DNA of 64,000 nt, from NCBI RefSeq assembly GCF_900105905.1, contig NZ_FNSV01000005.1:3286001-3350000 (forward strand), read 5' to 3'. The translations under genes were made by a program, and so were the position numbers. This document shows positions 17,470 through 25,246 of the stretch, one piece after another. Below the pieces are notes generated by a model, which worked only from the letters and a program-made list of their open reading frames with translations, was not told the DNA's origin and ran no database searches. The stretch comes from Rhodococcus koreensis (GTDB taxonomy: Bacteria > Actinomycetota > Actinomycetes > Mycobacteriales > Mycobacteriaceae). The number at the start of each line of letters is the position of its first letter. Position 1 is the first letter of the stretch.

Positions 17470-18384
17470 GTGCACCGAGGACCTAAGACAGCCGTCGCCG
17501 CCATATCCGCTGCACTGACATTGCTCGCCGGATCCTGCTCCACCGACACCCCGTCGGAGGTCGACGCCCGGGCCGAAGCCTCGTCGATTCCCGAAGCGTT
17601 CACCAAACTTCCGTCCACGCGGGCGGTCGGCGACTGCGCCCCGGGGAGCGGGGTCACCACGCACGACGGCGTCGTCACCATCGCCACCGACAGCCCGTCG
17701 TACCGGCCGTGGTTCGTCGACGGCGACCCGTCCAACGGCAAGGGCTACGAGGGCGCCGTGGCGCGGGAAGTGGTCGAAAAGCTCGGATACAGTCCGGACC
17801 AGGTGCAGTTCGAGACCGTCGGGTTCAACGACGCGCTGGCGCCCGGCGAGAAGAACTTCGATTTCGCGATCGACCAGTTCACGATCGTCGACACCCGGCG
17901 TGAGACGGTCGATTTCAGTTCGCCCTATTACGCCGTCACGCAGTCGGTGCTGGCGCTGAAGAACTCTCCCGCGGCGCGAGCCAAGTCGCTGGCCGACCTC
18001 GCGCCGTTCCGCCTCGGGGCGCAGGTGGGATCCACGAGTTTCGACGCCATCACCCAGACCGTGCAGCCCCGCCAGGCGCCGGTCAGTTTCACCACCACCG
18101 ACGACGCCAAGGCCGCCCTGGCCGCGGGCACCATCGACGCGCTCGTGGTGGACATCCCGACCGGATTTCAGATCACCGCCAACGAAGTGAAGGACAGTGT
18201 CCTCGTCGGGCAGTTCCCGCGCCCGAACGCCGTCACCGAATTCTTCGGCCTCGTACTGGAGAAGAACAGTCCGCTCACCGCGTGCGTCTCGGCGGCCGTC
18301 GATTCGCTCTACGCCGACGGGACGCTGGACGCCCTTGCCGCCGAGTGGATCACCGACACCGGCGGCGCGCACGTCCTCGATTGA
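17470..18384 (+). CDS. Amino-acid-type substrate-binding lipoprotein (SBP family 3)
   Basis: Extracytoplasmic solute receptor of about 304 residues. GTG 17470 gives a lipoprotein signal ending LLAGSC. The mature part has the family 3 pattern: VTIATDSPSYRPWF, KGYEGAVAREVVEKLGY, FDFAIDQFTIVDTRRETVDF and SPYYAVTQSVL. Two domains close over amino acids or similar polar compounds. No permease or ATPase gene is next to it, so it is an orphan receptor here. It diverges from ligD and its stop abuts the convergent SRPBCC stop in a TGATCA sequence. Confidence 0.85.
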   Translation: MHRGPKTAVAAISAALTLLAGSCSTDTPSEVDARAEASSIPEAFTKLPSTRAVGDCAPGSGVTTHDGVVTIATDSPSYRPWFVDGDPSNGKGYEGAVAREVVEKLGYSPDQVQFETVGFNDALAPGEKNFDFAIDQFTIVDTRRETVDFSSPYYAVTQSVLALKNSPAARAKSLADLAPFRLGAQVGSTSFDAITQTVQPRQAPVSFTTTDDAKAALAAGTIDALVVDIPTGFQITANEVKDSVLVGQFPRPNAVTEFFGLVLEKNSPLTACVSAAVDSLYADGTLDALAAEWITDTGGAHVLD

Positions 18385-18816
18385 TCAGGCGTACAGCTCG
18401 ACGAATGTCTGCAGGGACTTCTCGATGTCGCCCTTCAACGCCTTCGCGACACCCGAGCCGATCGGTCCGAACAGCGGTGCACCACCGAGTTCGATGGTGA
18501 ACGCCACCTCGGACGCGCCGCCCTTCGCCTGGACGTCGAGCACCAGTCCGAGCTTCACGCCACCCTTGCCGTCACCCTTCAGAACGATGCGGTGAGGGGC
18601 GTCGTACTCCTTGATCGTCCACTTCACCCGATTGCGGAGCCCCTTCACCGTGACGACGGAACTGATCTCGGTTCCGGCCGTGAGTGTCTCGGGCAGTTCG
18701 CCGCGCCAGCCGTCGTGGACCACGAACCACTTGTCGAAGTCCCGCAGATTCGAGGCCTTGTCCCAGGTGTCCTGGGGGCTGAGGGGAACGTCGGTCTTGA
18801 CCGTGAGTTTCGCCAT
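18385..18816 (-). CDS. SRPBCC protein resembling M. tuberculosis Rv0910
   Basis: 143-residue START/Bet v1-like ligand-binding fold. The pattern LSPQDTWDKASNLRDFDKWF, then LPETLTAGT, KGLRNRVKWTI, LKGDGKGGVKLGL and FGPIGSGVAKALKGDIEKSL closely follows what I recall of Rv0910, which is listed as the toxin partner of the small protein Rv0909. A homologue of Rv0909 is present here but 9.4 kb away at 28232-28423, so the pair is split. ATG 18816; a 22-bp-arm palindrome lies just upstream. Toxin activity is not evident from sequence and a lipid-binding role is equally likely. Confidence 0.75.
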   Translation of the reverse strand: MAKLTVKTDVPLSPQDTWDKASNLRDFDKWFVVHDGWRGELPETLTAGTEISSVVTVKGLRNRVKWTIKEYDAPHRIVLKGDGKGGVKLGLVLDVQAKGGASEVAFTIELGGAPLFGPIGSGVAKALKGDIEKSLQTFVELYA

Positions 18817-18832
18817 TGGGGCAGCCTAACGG

Positions 18833-18878
18833 CCCGTGAGTACTTGTTAACCGCGGGCGGTTAACAAGTACTCACGGG
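18833..18878. repeat. Palindromic repeat family A, copy 1
   Basis: Perfect 22-bp inverted arms (18833-18854 and 18857-18878) with a 2-nt centre; the left arm runs CCC then GTGAGTACTTGTTAACCGC. Lies between the actP stop and the SRPBCC start, followed by a smaller GGGCC-GAA-GGCCC hairpin (18877-18889) that reaches the actP stop codon. A near-identical copy is at 45748-45797. It can act as a terminator for actP, but its conserved sequence marks it as a dispersed element. Confidence 0.85.
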
Positions 18879-18888
18879 GCCGAAGGCC

Positions 18889-20523
18889 CTAGTGCGAGAC
18901 GGCCTTCTCCACACCGACACCGGTGAGCGAGCGGACCTCCATCTCGGCCTGCTTGGCGGGATCCTCCGCCTTGCCGCGACCGATGTAGGTACCGGCGATG
19001 CCGAGCACGAACGCCAGCGGGATGGAGACGATGCCCGGGTTGGCGAGCGGGAAGAAGTCGAAGTCGGCGGTCGGGAACATCGACGACGGCTTACCGGACA
19101 CGGCCGGGGAGAACACGATCAGCAGGAGGCAGCTGATCAGGCCGCCGTAGATGCTGAACAGGGCGCCGGTGGTGTTGAACTTCTTCCAGAACAGCGAGTA
19201 CAGCAGCGTCGGCAGGTTGGCCGACGCGGCCACTGCGAAGGCGAGCGCCACCAGGAACGCGATGTTCTGGCCCATGGCGAGGATGCCGAGGACGATCGAC
19301 ACGAGGCCGATCACGACGACCGTGATCCGGGAGACCCGCACCTGGGACTCCTCCGACGCATGTCCGCGCTTGATGACGCTGGCGTAGATGTCGTGGGCGA
19401 ACGATGCGGACGCCGTGATCGCCAGCCCCGCCACCACCGCGAGGATGGTCGCGAACGCCACCGCGGAGATGATCGCGAGGAAGATGGTGCCGCCCAGTTC
19501 GAACGCGAGCAGCGGTGCCGCCGCGTTCTCCTTGCCGGGTGCGGCGAGGATGACATCGGGGCCGACCATCTTGGCGGCGCCGTAGCCGAGGACGAGCGTG
19601 AACAGGTAGAACGCGCCGATCAGTCCGATCGCCCAGGTGACCGAGCGGCGGGCTTCCTTGGCGGTGGGGACGGTGTAGAACCGCATCAGGACGTGCGGCA
19701 GGCCGGCGGTGCCGAGGACCAGCGCGATGCCGAGCGAGATGAAGTCGAGCTTGCTCATCGAACTGATGCCGTATTTGGCGCCGGGCGCGAGGATGTCGCG
19801 ACCTGCGATCGCCTCGTTCGTAGAGCCGGCGACCGTCGCCTGGGCGTCGGCGAGCAGCTGGGAGAAGTTGCCGCGCACCGCGAACAGCACGAGGAAGAAC
19901 ATGACGCCTGCGCCCGCGACCAGCAGCACCGCCTTGACCATCTGCACGTAGGTGGTGCCCTTCATGCCACCGACCAGTACGTAGACGATCATCAGCACAC
20001 CGACGACCGCGACGACGATTGCCTGACCGACCTTGCCGTCGATGTTCAGCAGCAGCGCGACGAGCCCGCCCGCGCCCGCCATCTGCGCAAGCAGGTAGAA
20101 CAGCGAGACCACCAGAGTGGACAGCGCCGCCGCCATCCGTACGGGACGCTGCTTGAGCCGGAAGCTCAGCACGTCGGCCATCGTGAATCGGCCGGTGTTG
20201 CGCAGCAGTTCCGCGACCAGCAGCAGGGCCACCAGCCAGGCGACGAGGAAGCCGACGGAGTACAGGAAGCCGTCGTAGCCGTATACCGCGATGGCGCCGG
20301 CGATGCCGAGGAACGACGCCGCCGACAGGTAGTCGCCGGCGATGGCGAAGCCGTTCTGCGGTCCGGAGAACTGGCCGCCGCCGGTGTAGAAGTCCGAGGC
20401 CTTCTTGGTGGTGCGGCTCGCGCGGATCACGATGGTCATCGTGATCACGACGAACGCCACGAAGATGGCGATGTTGAGGAGCGGGTTGCCGACGTCGGTG
20501 GCTGCGGCGAGTGTGGTGATCAC
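18889..20523 (-). CDS. actP: Cation/acetate symporter
   Basis: Sodium:solute symporter of 544 residues with about 13 helices, taking up acetate and related short monocarboxylates. Family marks are NGFAIAGDYLSAASFLGIAG, the GGMKGTTYVQMVKA segment and GLPHVLMRFYTVPTAKEARR. GTG 20523 overlaps the stop of the DUF485 gene by 4 bp, the classic YjcH-ActP arrangement. A possible GlxR/CRP-type site at 20952-20967 lies upstream of the operon. The C-terminus ends before palindromic repeat A. Substrate is by family; propionate, pyruvate or glycolate use is possible. Confidence 0.92.
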   Translation of the reverse strand: MITTLAAATDVGNPLLNIAIFVAFVVITMTIVIRASRTTKKASDFYTGGGQFSGPQNGFAIAGDYLSAASFLGIAGAIAVYGYDGFLYSVGFLVAWLVALLLVAELLRNTGRFTMADVLSFRLKQRPVRMAAALSTLVVSLFYLLAQMAGAGGLVALLLNIDGKVGQAIVVAVVGVLMIVYVLVGGMKGTTYVQMVKAVLLVAGAGVMFFLVLFAVRGNFSQLLADAQATVAGSTNEAIAGRDILAPGAKYGISSMSKLDFISLGIALVLGTAGLPHVLMRFYTVPTAKEARRSVTWAIGLIGAFYLFTLVLGYGAAKMVGPDVILAAPGKENAAAPLLAFELGGTIFLAIISAVAFATILAVVAGLAITASASFAHDIYASVIKRGHASEESQVRVSRITVVVIGLVSIVLGILAMGQNIAFLVALAFAVAASANLPTLLYSLFWKKFNTTGALFSIYGGLISCLLLIVFSPAVSGKPSSMFPTADFDFFPLANPGIVSIPLAFVLGIAGTYIGRGKAEDPAKQAEMEVRSLTGVGVEKAVSH

Positions 20524-20882
20524 TTGAGCGGTCCTTCCAGCTCTTCGCGGATCGCGGCGGAGCGGGGATCGAGTTCCCGGTTGGCGAACTTGACGTACAG
20601 CGCGGTGATCACGAACGTGGTCACGAACTGGCCGAGACCGAGGATGATGCCGAGGTTGACGTTGCCGATCACCTTGGTGGCCATGAACTCGGGGGCGTAC
20701 GTGGCCAGCAGGACGTAGGCCGCGTACCAGGCGAGGAAGAATGCCGTCATCGGGAAGACGAAACTGCGCAGGCGGTGTCGCAACTCCTGGAATTCCGGGC
20801 TCGCCTGCATGTCTACGAAGGCTTGCGCATCAGGGGTGCGCCGCTTCTGCGGTGCGCCCTCACTGAGGTCGGCTGTGGTCAC
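20520..20882 (-). CDS. yjcH: DUF485 small membrane protein, ActP partner
   Basis: About 120 residues with two helices (VFPMTAFFLAWYAAYVLLAT and LGIILGLGQFVTTFVITALY) and the DUF485 signature FQELRHRLRSFVFPMTAFFL. Such proteins are encoded with ActP and probably stabilise or assist the symporter. GTG 20882 is chosen because AAGGAG precedes it; the ATG at 20942 lies in the promoter zone. Translationally coupled to actP. Confidence 0.88.
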   Translation of the reverse strand: MTTADLSEGAPQKRRTPDAQAFVDMQASPEFQELRHRLRSFVFPMTAFFLAWYAAYVLLATYAPEFMATKVIGNVNLGIILGLGQFVTTFVITALYVKFANRELDPRSAAIREELEGPLK

Positions 20883-20951
20883 TGCAGACTCCTTGGTCGT
20901 GTGAAGTGAACTGGGTGCCGACGTTAGTGAGAGGTGAGTCACAGAAACAGG

Positions 20952-20967
20952 CTGTGGCGGCTGTCAC
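20952..20967. promoter_or_regulatory. Candidate CRP/GlxR-type site upstream of the actP operon
   Basis: TGTGG-N6-TCACA at 20952-20967 departs by one base from the TGTGA-N6-TCACA consensus of CRP-family regulators such as GlxR. It sits 70-85 bp upstream of the DUF485 start. Control of acetate uptake by cAMP-dependent GlxR is known in corynebacteria; its role here is inference. Confidence 0.45.
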
Positions 20968-21027
20968 ACGGCGAGCTGCCGGACTGTGCGGCGAGCGGTC
21001 ACCCGACCGCGACAAGCGGCTCCGCCG

Positions 21028-21073
21028 CCCGTGCGCCTTTCTGGTTGCGGGAGCTACCAAAAAGGCTCACGGG
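21028..21073. repeat. Palindromic repeat family B, copy 1
   Basis: 18-bp arms (21028-21045, 21056-21073) with two mismatches and a 10-nt loop; the left arm is CCCGTGCGCCTTTCTGGT. The stop codon of the second symporter gene (21067-21069) lies inside the right arm. Copy 2 is at 44119-44160 with perfect arms and a similar loop. Acts at least as a terminator-like hairpin, but shared sequence shows a dispersed family. Confidence 0.8.
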
Positions 21074-22824
21074 GAGCGGAGCTCCCTCTCGCGGTCGGAG
21101 CCCACATCGAGCCGCTCGGGGGCGTGCATGCGGGTGAAGATCCGACTGAGGTCGACGGGGATCTGACGCTTCGTCACCTTGCTGACCAGCACCATCGTGA
21201 CGAAGGCCAGCGGGACGCTGACCGCCGCCGGGTAGGCGACCATCGCGGCGGGCCAGCCGTTCCAGGCGTCGACGGTGAGACCGCCGAACACCGACACTCC
21301 GGCCGCGCACCCGGCGACGAGCCCGCCCGTCACCATCCCGGCACCGGCCCCGACGGCGGTGAGTCCACGCCACCAGATGCCGAGGACGAGCAGCGGGCAG
21401 AGGGTCGACGCCGCGACCGCGAACACCAGCCCCACGGTGCGCGACAGGTCCAGCGACGTCACCGCCAGCGACAGCGCCAGCGGCACCGCCCCGGCCAGGA
21501 CGGCGGCGATCCGGAAGTCCCGGATCCGGCCGCGCAGGACGTCGGTGCTCAGTACCCCGGCGATGCTGACGAGCAGGCCGGACGACGTGGACAGGAACGC
21601 GGCGATCGCACCGGACGCGACCAGCGCGGCGAGGAGTTGCCCGGCCCACCCGGAGAAGACGGAGCCGGGCAGCAGCAGGACCGCGGCGTCGGACGTGCCG
21701 GTGATGAGCAGTTGCGGCACGTACAGCCGCGCGAACACCCCGAGCAGTGTCGGGAACAGGTAGAAGACGCCGAGCAACCCGACCACGGCCAGCGACGTCA
21801 GCCGGGCGGCCCGCCCGTCGGGGTTGGTGTAGAACCGGACCAGCACGTGCGGCAGCCCGAGGGTGCCGAGGAAGGTGGCGAGGATCAGCGAGTACACCTG
21901 GTACATGGGGTGGTCGCCGCCGAATCCCCAGCCGGGGGCGATCCAGTCGGAGTTGTCGGCGGGTGCGCCCGCGACCACGGGAACGGGTGCCCCGGCTTCG
22001 AGGGTCATCGTGGTGCCCTCGCCGAGGTGGTGTTCGCCCGGTTCGAGCCGGATGTCGCCGGTCGCCGCGACGCCGTCGATCGTCCCCGACCCGCCGACGG
22101 TCACCGGTTCGGACACCTGCACGACGACGTCGGTGGTGATGTCGACGGTGGTCTGTTCGCTGACGGTGGGCGGTGCGGCGGCGCCCAGTTCGTGGTGGTC
22201 GGCGAAGAAGTACACCGACAGCACCAGCGCCGGGATCGCGACCGCGGTGAGTTTCAGCCAGTACTGGAAGGCCTGGACAAACGTTATGGACCGCATGCCG
22301 CCGCCGACGACGTTGGCGATGACGATGACCCCGACGACGACGGCCCCGACCCAGCTGGGCACGCCGAGCAGGATGTTCAGCGTCAGTCCTGCGCCCTGGA
22401 GTTGCGGGACGAGGTACAGGGCGCAGACGGCGGCGACGACGAGCATCGACAGGGTGCGGAGCCGGCGCGACCCGAGCCGGAACTCGGCGAAGTCGGGCAC
22501 CGTGTAGGCGCCGGACCGTCGCAGCGGTGCGGCGACGAACAGCAGCAGCCCGAGGTAGCCGGCGGTGAATCCGATCGGGTACCAGAGGGCGTCCGCGCCG
22601 TATTTCGCGATCAGGCCTGCGACGCCGAGAAAGGATGCGGCGGACAGGTACTCGCCGGATATGGCGGCGGCGTTCCACCGCGGTCCGACGCTGCGGGACG
22701 CGACGAGGAAGTCGGAGGTGGTGCGCGCCAACCGCACTCCGTAGATGCCGATGGCCACCGTCGCGACCGCGGCGGCCGCGAGACCTGCCAGGGTCAGCCA
22801 GGGAATGGGTTGGTCGGTGGGCAC
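21067..22824 (-). CDS. Sodium:solute symporter with enlarged external loop
   Basis: 585-residue symporter paralogous to ActP (NAAAISGEYLSAASFLGVAG, VGGGMRSITFVQAFQYWLK, GLPHVLVRFYTNPDGRAARL). Between about residues 208 and 308 there is a roughly 100-residue hydrophilic loop rich in Thr, Val and acidic residues, about twice the corresponding region of the neighbouring actP product. It is the last gene of a unit with a sensor kinase, LytTR regulator and small two-helix protein, so uptake is likely coupled to sensing of its substrate, probably a monocarboxylate. The stop codon is embedded in repeat B. Confidence 0.88.
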   Translation of the reverse strand: MPTDQPIPWLTLAGLAAAAVATVAIGIYGVRLARTTSDFLVASRSVGPRWNAAAISGEYLSAASFLGVAGLIAKYGADALWYPIGFTAGYLGLLLFVAAPLRRSGAYTVPDFAEFRLGSRRLRTLSMLVVAAVCALYLVPQLQGAGLTLNILLGVPSWVGAVVVGVIVIANVVGGGMRSITFVQAFQYWLKLTAVAIPALVLSVYFFADHHELGAAAPPTVSEQTTVDITTDVVVQVSEPVTVGGSGTIDGVAATGDIRLEPGEHHLGEGTTMTLEAGAPVPVVAGAPADNSDWIAPGWGFGGDHPMYQVYSLILATFLGTLGLPHVLVRFYTNPDGRAARLTSLAVVGLLGVFYLFPTLLGVFARLYVPQLLITGTSDAAVLLLPGSVFSGWAGQLLAALVASGAIAAFLSTSSGLLVSIAGVLSTDVLRGRIRDFRIAAVLAGAVPLALSLAVTSLDLSRTVGLVFAVAASTLCPLLVLGIWWRGLTAVGAGAGMVTGGLVAGCAAGVSVFGGLTVDAWNGWPAAMVAYPAAVSVPLAFVTMVLVSKVTKRQIPVDLSRIFTRMHAPERLDVGSDRERELRSP

Positions 22825-22831
22825 GGGACGC

Positions 22832-23191
22832 TCAGTCGTCCACCAGGTCGGTGAATTCCTGCTCGTTGCGCTCGGCCTGCCGCACGTAGATCCAGCCGGT
22901 GGTGAGCAGCACCGGGTACACGAGCGCGCCGAGCACCACCCACGGCAGCCGGATTCCCAGCACCGACACGTTCGACAACGCCGGGAACAGGAACATCACG
23001 AGCGGCACCGCGCACAGCAGGCACGCCGCGAGGAGCGCCAGCCGGATCGCGAGCACGAGCTGGGTGCGGACGAGCCCGCGGATCATCGCGTCCCCGACCG
23101 CCGTCTGTTCCTGTACTTCGACGCGGGTGCGGACGATGCGCGCGCCGCGACGCTGGGCGAGGACGACCCGCACCCGCTCGGGCGAGCTCAT
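22832..23191 (-). CDS. Small two-helix membrane protein, symporter partner
   Basis: 119 residues with two helices (LVLAIRLALLAACLLCAVPL and the LPWVVLGALVYPVLLTTGW segment) and an acidic end (ERNEQEFTDLVDD). It overlaps the LytTR stop by 4 bp (ATGA) and precedes the symporter by 8 bp. Its size, topology and position mirror the DUF485 protein of the actP operon, though the DUF485 signature itself is not obvious. I infer an accessory subunit of the second symporter. Confidence 0.8.
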   Translation of the reverse strand: MSSPERVRVVLAQRRGARIVRTRVEVQEQTAVGDAMIRGLVRTQLVLAIRLALLAACLLCAVPLVMFLFPALSNVSVLGIRLPWVVLGALVYPVLLTTGWIYVRQAERNEQEFTDLVDD

Positions 23192-23982
23192 CGCGCGGTC
23201 CACGTCTGTTTCGGCGCCCGGACCAGCCGGTCCTTGAGCATCCGGGTGTGCCTGCGGCTGACCGGCAGTTCGACGGGCGGGTGGTCGCCGTGGGCGCGGA
23301 GGCACACGACCAGACCCGTGCCGACGGTCCGGATCCCCGTGACCCGCGGCAGCGCGACGAGGTACGAGCGGTGCACCCGCAGGAACCCGGCGTCCGCCCA
23401 CCGTGTCTCCAGCGCCGAGATGGGGATGCGGACGAGGTGGGAGCCGTCCGCGGTGTGCAGGCGCGCGTAGTCGCCGTCCGCTTCGACCCATTCGACGGAG
23501 GACCGGTGCACGAGGGTGGTGATGCCGCCGAGTTCGACGGGGATCACCTCGTCGGTGGGAGCGGGAGGCCCGGCGTCGATGCGCCTGCGACGCCCCTCGA
23601 CGATGCGGCGCACGGACTCCGCCAGCCGCTCCTCGCGCAACGGTTTGAGGAGGTAGTCCACGGCGCCGAGGTCGAAGGCGGCGACGGCCCGGTCGTCGTG
23701 GGCGGTCACGAACACCACCTGCGGCGGGGACGCGAAGTTCGCGAGGATCCCGGCCAGCTCGAGACCGTCGAGTCCGGGCATGTTGATGTCGAGGAAGACG
23801 GCGTCGATGTCGCCGTCCCGGAGGATGCGCAACGCCGTGGTGGCGTCGCCCGCGGTCCGGATGTCGCCGACGGCGTCCTGGGCGCGCAGCAGGAACGCCA
23901 GCTCGTCGAGGGCGGGTTTCTCGTCGTCGACGGCCAGCACGGTGAGGGGTGCGTCCGGAGACCTGTCGTCAGTGTGGTTCAC
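23188..23982 (-). CDS. LytTR-family response regulator
   Basis: 264 residues. Receiver about 14-130 with VDDEKPAL, phosphoacceptor Asp in AVFLDINMPGLDG and Lys in YLLKPL; LytTR DNA-binding domain about 155-255 with WVEADGDYARLHTADGS and FLRVHRSYLVALPRVTGI. Pairs with the LytS-type kinase encoded 33 bp upstream. Comparable BtsS/BtsR and YpdA/YpdB systems of enterobacteria control monocarboxylate transporters, and here the symporter is the next gene but one. Confidence 0.92.
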   Translation of the reverse strand: MNHTDDRSPDAPLTVLAVDDEKPALDELAFLLRAQDAVGDIRTAGDATTALRILRDGDIDAVFLDINMPGLDGLELAGILANFASPPQVVFVTAHDDRAVAAFDLGAVDYLLKPLREERLAESVRRIVEGRRRRIDAGPPAPTDEVIPVELGGITTLVHRSSVEWVEADGDYARLHTADGSHLVRIPISALETRWADAGFLRVHRSYLVALPRVTGIRTVGTGLVVCLRAHGDHPPVELPVSRRHTRMLKDRLVRAPKQTWTAR

Positions 23983-24015
23983 AACGACAGCAATCGTCGC
24001 ACGGACGCTTCCCGT

Positions 24016-25224
24016 TCACGTCGAGATCCCCCGCCGGAACTTCGGGACGCGCATGCTCACCTTGGTGCCCGCGCCGGGCGCGGTCTCCACCACCAGTCCG
24101 TAGTCGTTGCCGAACGCGGCGCGCAGGCGGTCGTCGACGTTGGCGAGCCCGACGTGCGCCGCCTCCTTGACCCCGGAGGACTCGGCCACCGCGTCCAGCG
24201 ACCCCGACCGCAGCAGTTCCGGGTCCATGCCGACGCCGTCGTCCTCGACACTGATCACGCAGTCGGTGCCCTCGTCGGCGGCGACGATGCTGACGGTGCC
24301 GCCGGCCGGTTTGGCGGCGATGCCGTGCCGCACCGCGTTCTCGACCAGCGGTTGCAGGGCGAGGAACGGCAGCACCACGTTCAGCACCTCGGGTGCCACC
24401 TGCAGTTTCACGGCGAGGGCGTCGCCGAACCGGGCGCGCTCGAGGGTGAGGTACCGGTCGATGTTGCGCAGTTCGTCGGCCAGCAGCGTGAACTCGCCCG
24501 CCGACCGGAACGAGTACCGGGTGAAGTCGGCGAATTCGAGGATCAGTTCCCGGGCGCGGTCGGGGTCGGTGCGGACGAACGACGCCACCGTGTTCAACGC
24601 GTTGTAGATGAAATGGGGGCTGATCTGCGCGCGGAGCGCCCGCACCTCGGCGCGGTCGAGGCGGGCGCGGGACGCGTCGAGGTCGGCGAGTTCGATCTGG
24701 CTGCACGCGTACCGGGCGACCTCGGTGACGGCGCCGAGCATGCCCGGTCCGGGGTCTTCGGTGGTGACGATGCCGAGCACGCCGACCACCCCGGTGGCCT
24801 CGATGAGCAGCGGCTGGGCGATCAGCGCCCGCACCGCATTGTCGCCGGTGCCCCGGACGAGGCCGCCGTAGGCGACGAGCACCCGGCGTTCCCCGTCGAC
24901 GGCGCGGGCCGCCGCGTCGCGTAGTTGTTCGGTCATGGCCTCGTGCGGTCCGCTCCACGCGAGCAGGTCACCGGCGGCGTCGAAGACACCCAGCGCCTGC
25001 GCCCCGGTCAGCTGACGCAGATGCGGGGCGGCCTCGTCCGCCGACGTCTCGTCGAGCCCCCGCCGCAACGGGCGCGCCGCCAGCGACGCGGTATGCAGGG
25101 TCGTGTGGACGGCCCGCTCGGTGGGTGTCGTCAACTCGCGCCGGGCGCGCAGCCACACGGCGGTGAACGTGACGAGAGGAACGAGGACGAGCAACGCCAC
25201 CACGGCGACGACGGATCCCGTCAT
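24016..25224 (-). CDS. LytS/YehU-type sensor histidine kinase
   Basis: 402 residues from ATG 25224. One N-terminal helix (VVAVVALLVLVPLVTFTAVW), a GAF-like sensor region about 40-190 (GAQALGVFDAAGDLLAWSG, AVRALIAQPLLIEATGVVGV), then His_kinase domain with QISPHFIYNALNTVASF and an ATPase end with PLVENAVRHGI, VEDDGVGMD and HVGLANVDDRL. Only one membrane helix suggests sensing from the cytosolic side or within the membrane rather than a classical periplasmic loop. First gene of the kinase-LytTR-small protein-symporter unit. Confidence 0.9.
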   Translation of the reverse strand: MTGSVVAVVALLVLVPLVTFTAVWLRARRELTTPTERAVHTTLHTASLAARPLRRGLDETSADEAAPHLRQLTGAQALGVFDAAGDLLAWSGPHEAMTEQLRDAAARAVDGERRVLVAYGGLVRGTGDNAVRALIAQPLLIEATGVVGVLGIVTTEDPGPGMLGAVTEVARYACSQIELADLDASRARLDRAEVRALRAQISPHFIYNALNTVASFVRTDPDRARELILEFADFTRYSFRSAGEFTLLADELRNIDRYLTLERARFGDALAVKLQVAPEVLNVVLPFLALQPLVENAVRHGIAAKPAGGTVSIVAADEGTDCVISVEDDGVGMDPELLRSGSLDAVAESSGVKEAAHVGLANVDDRLRAAFGNDYGLVVETAPGAGTKVSMRVPKFRRGIST

Positions 25225-25246
25225 TCGCCGGCGTCCAGTCGGGCGG

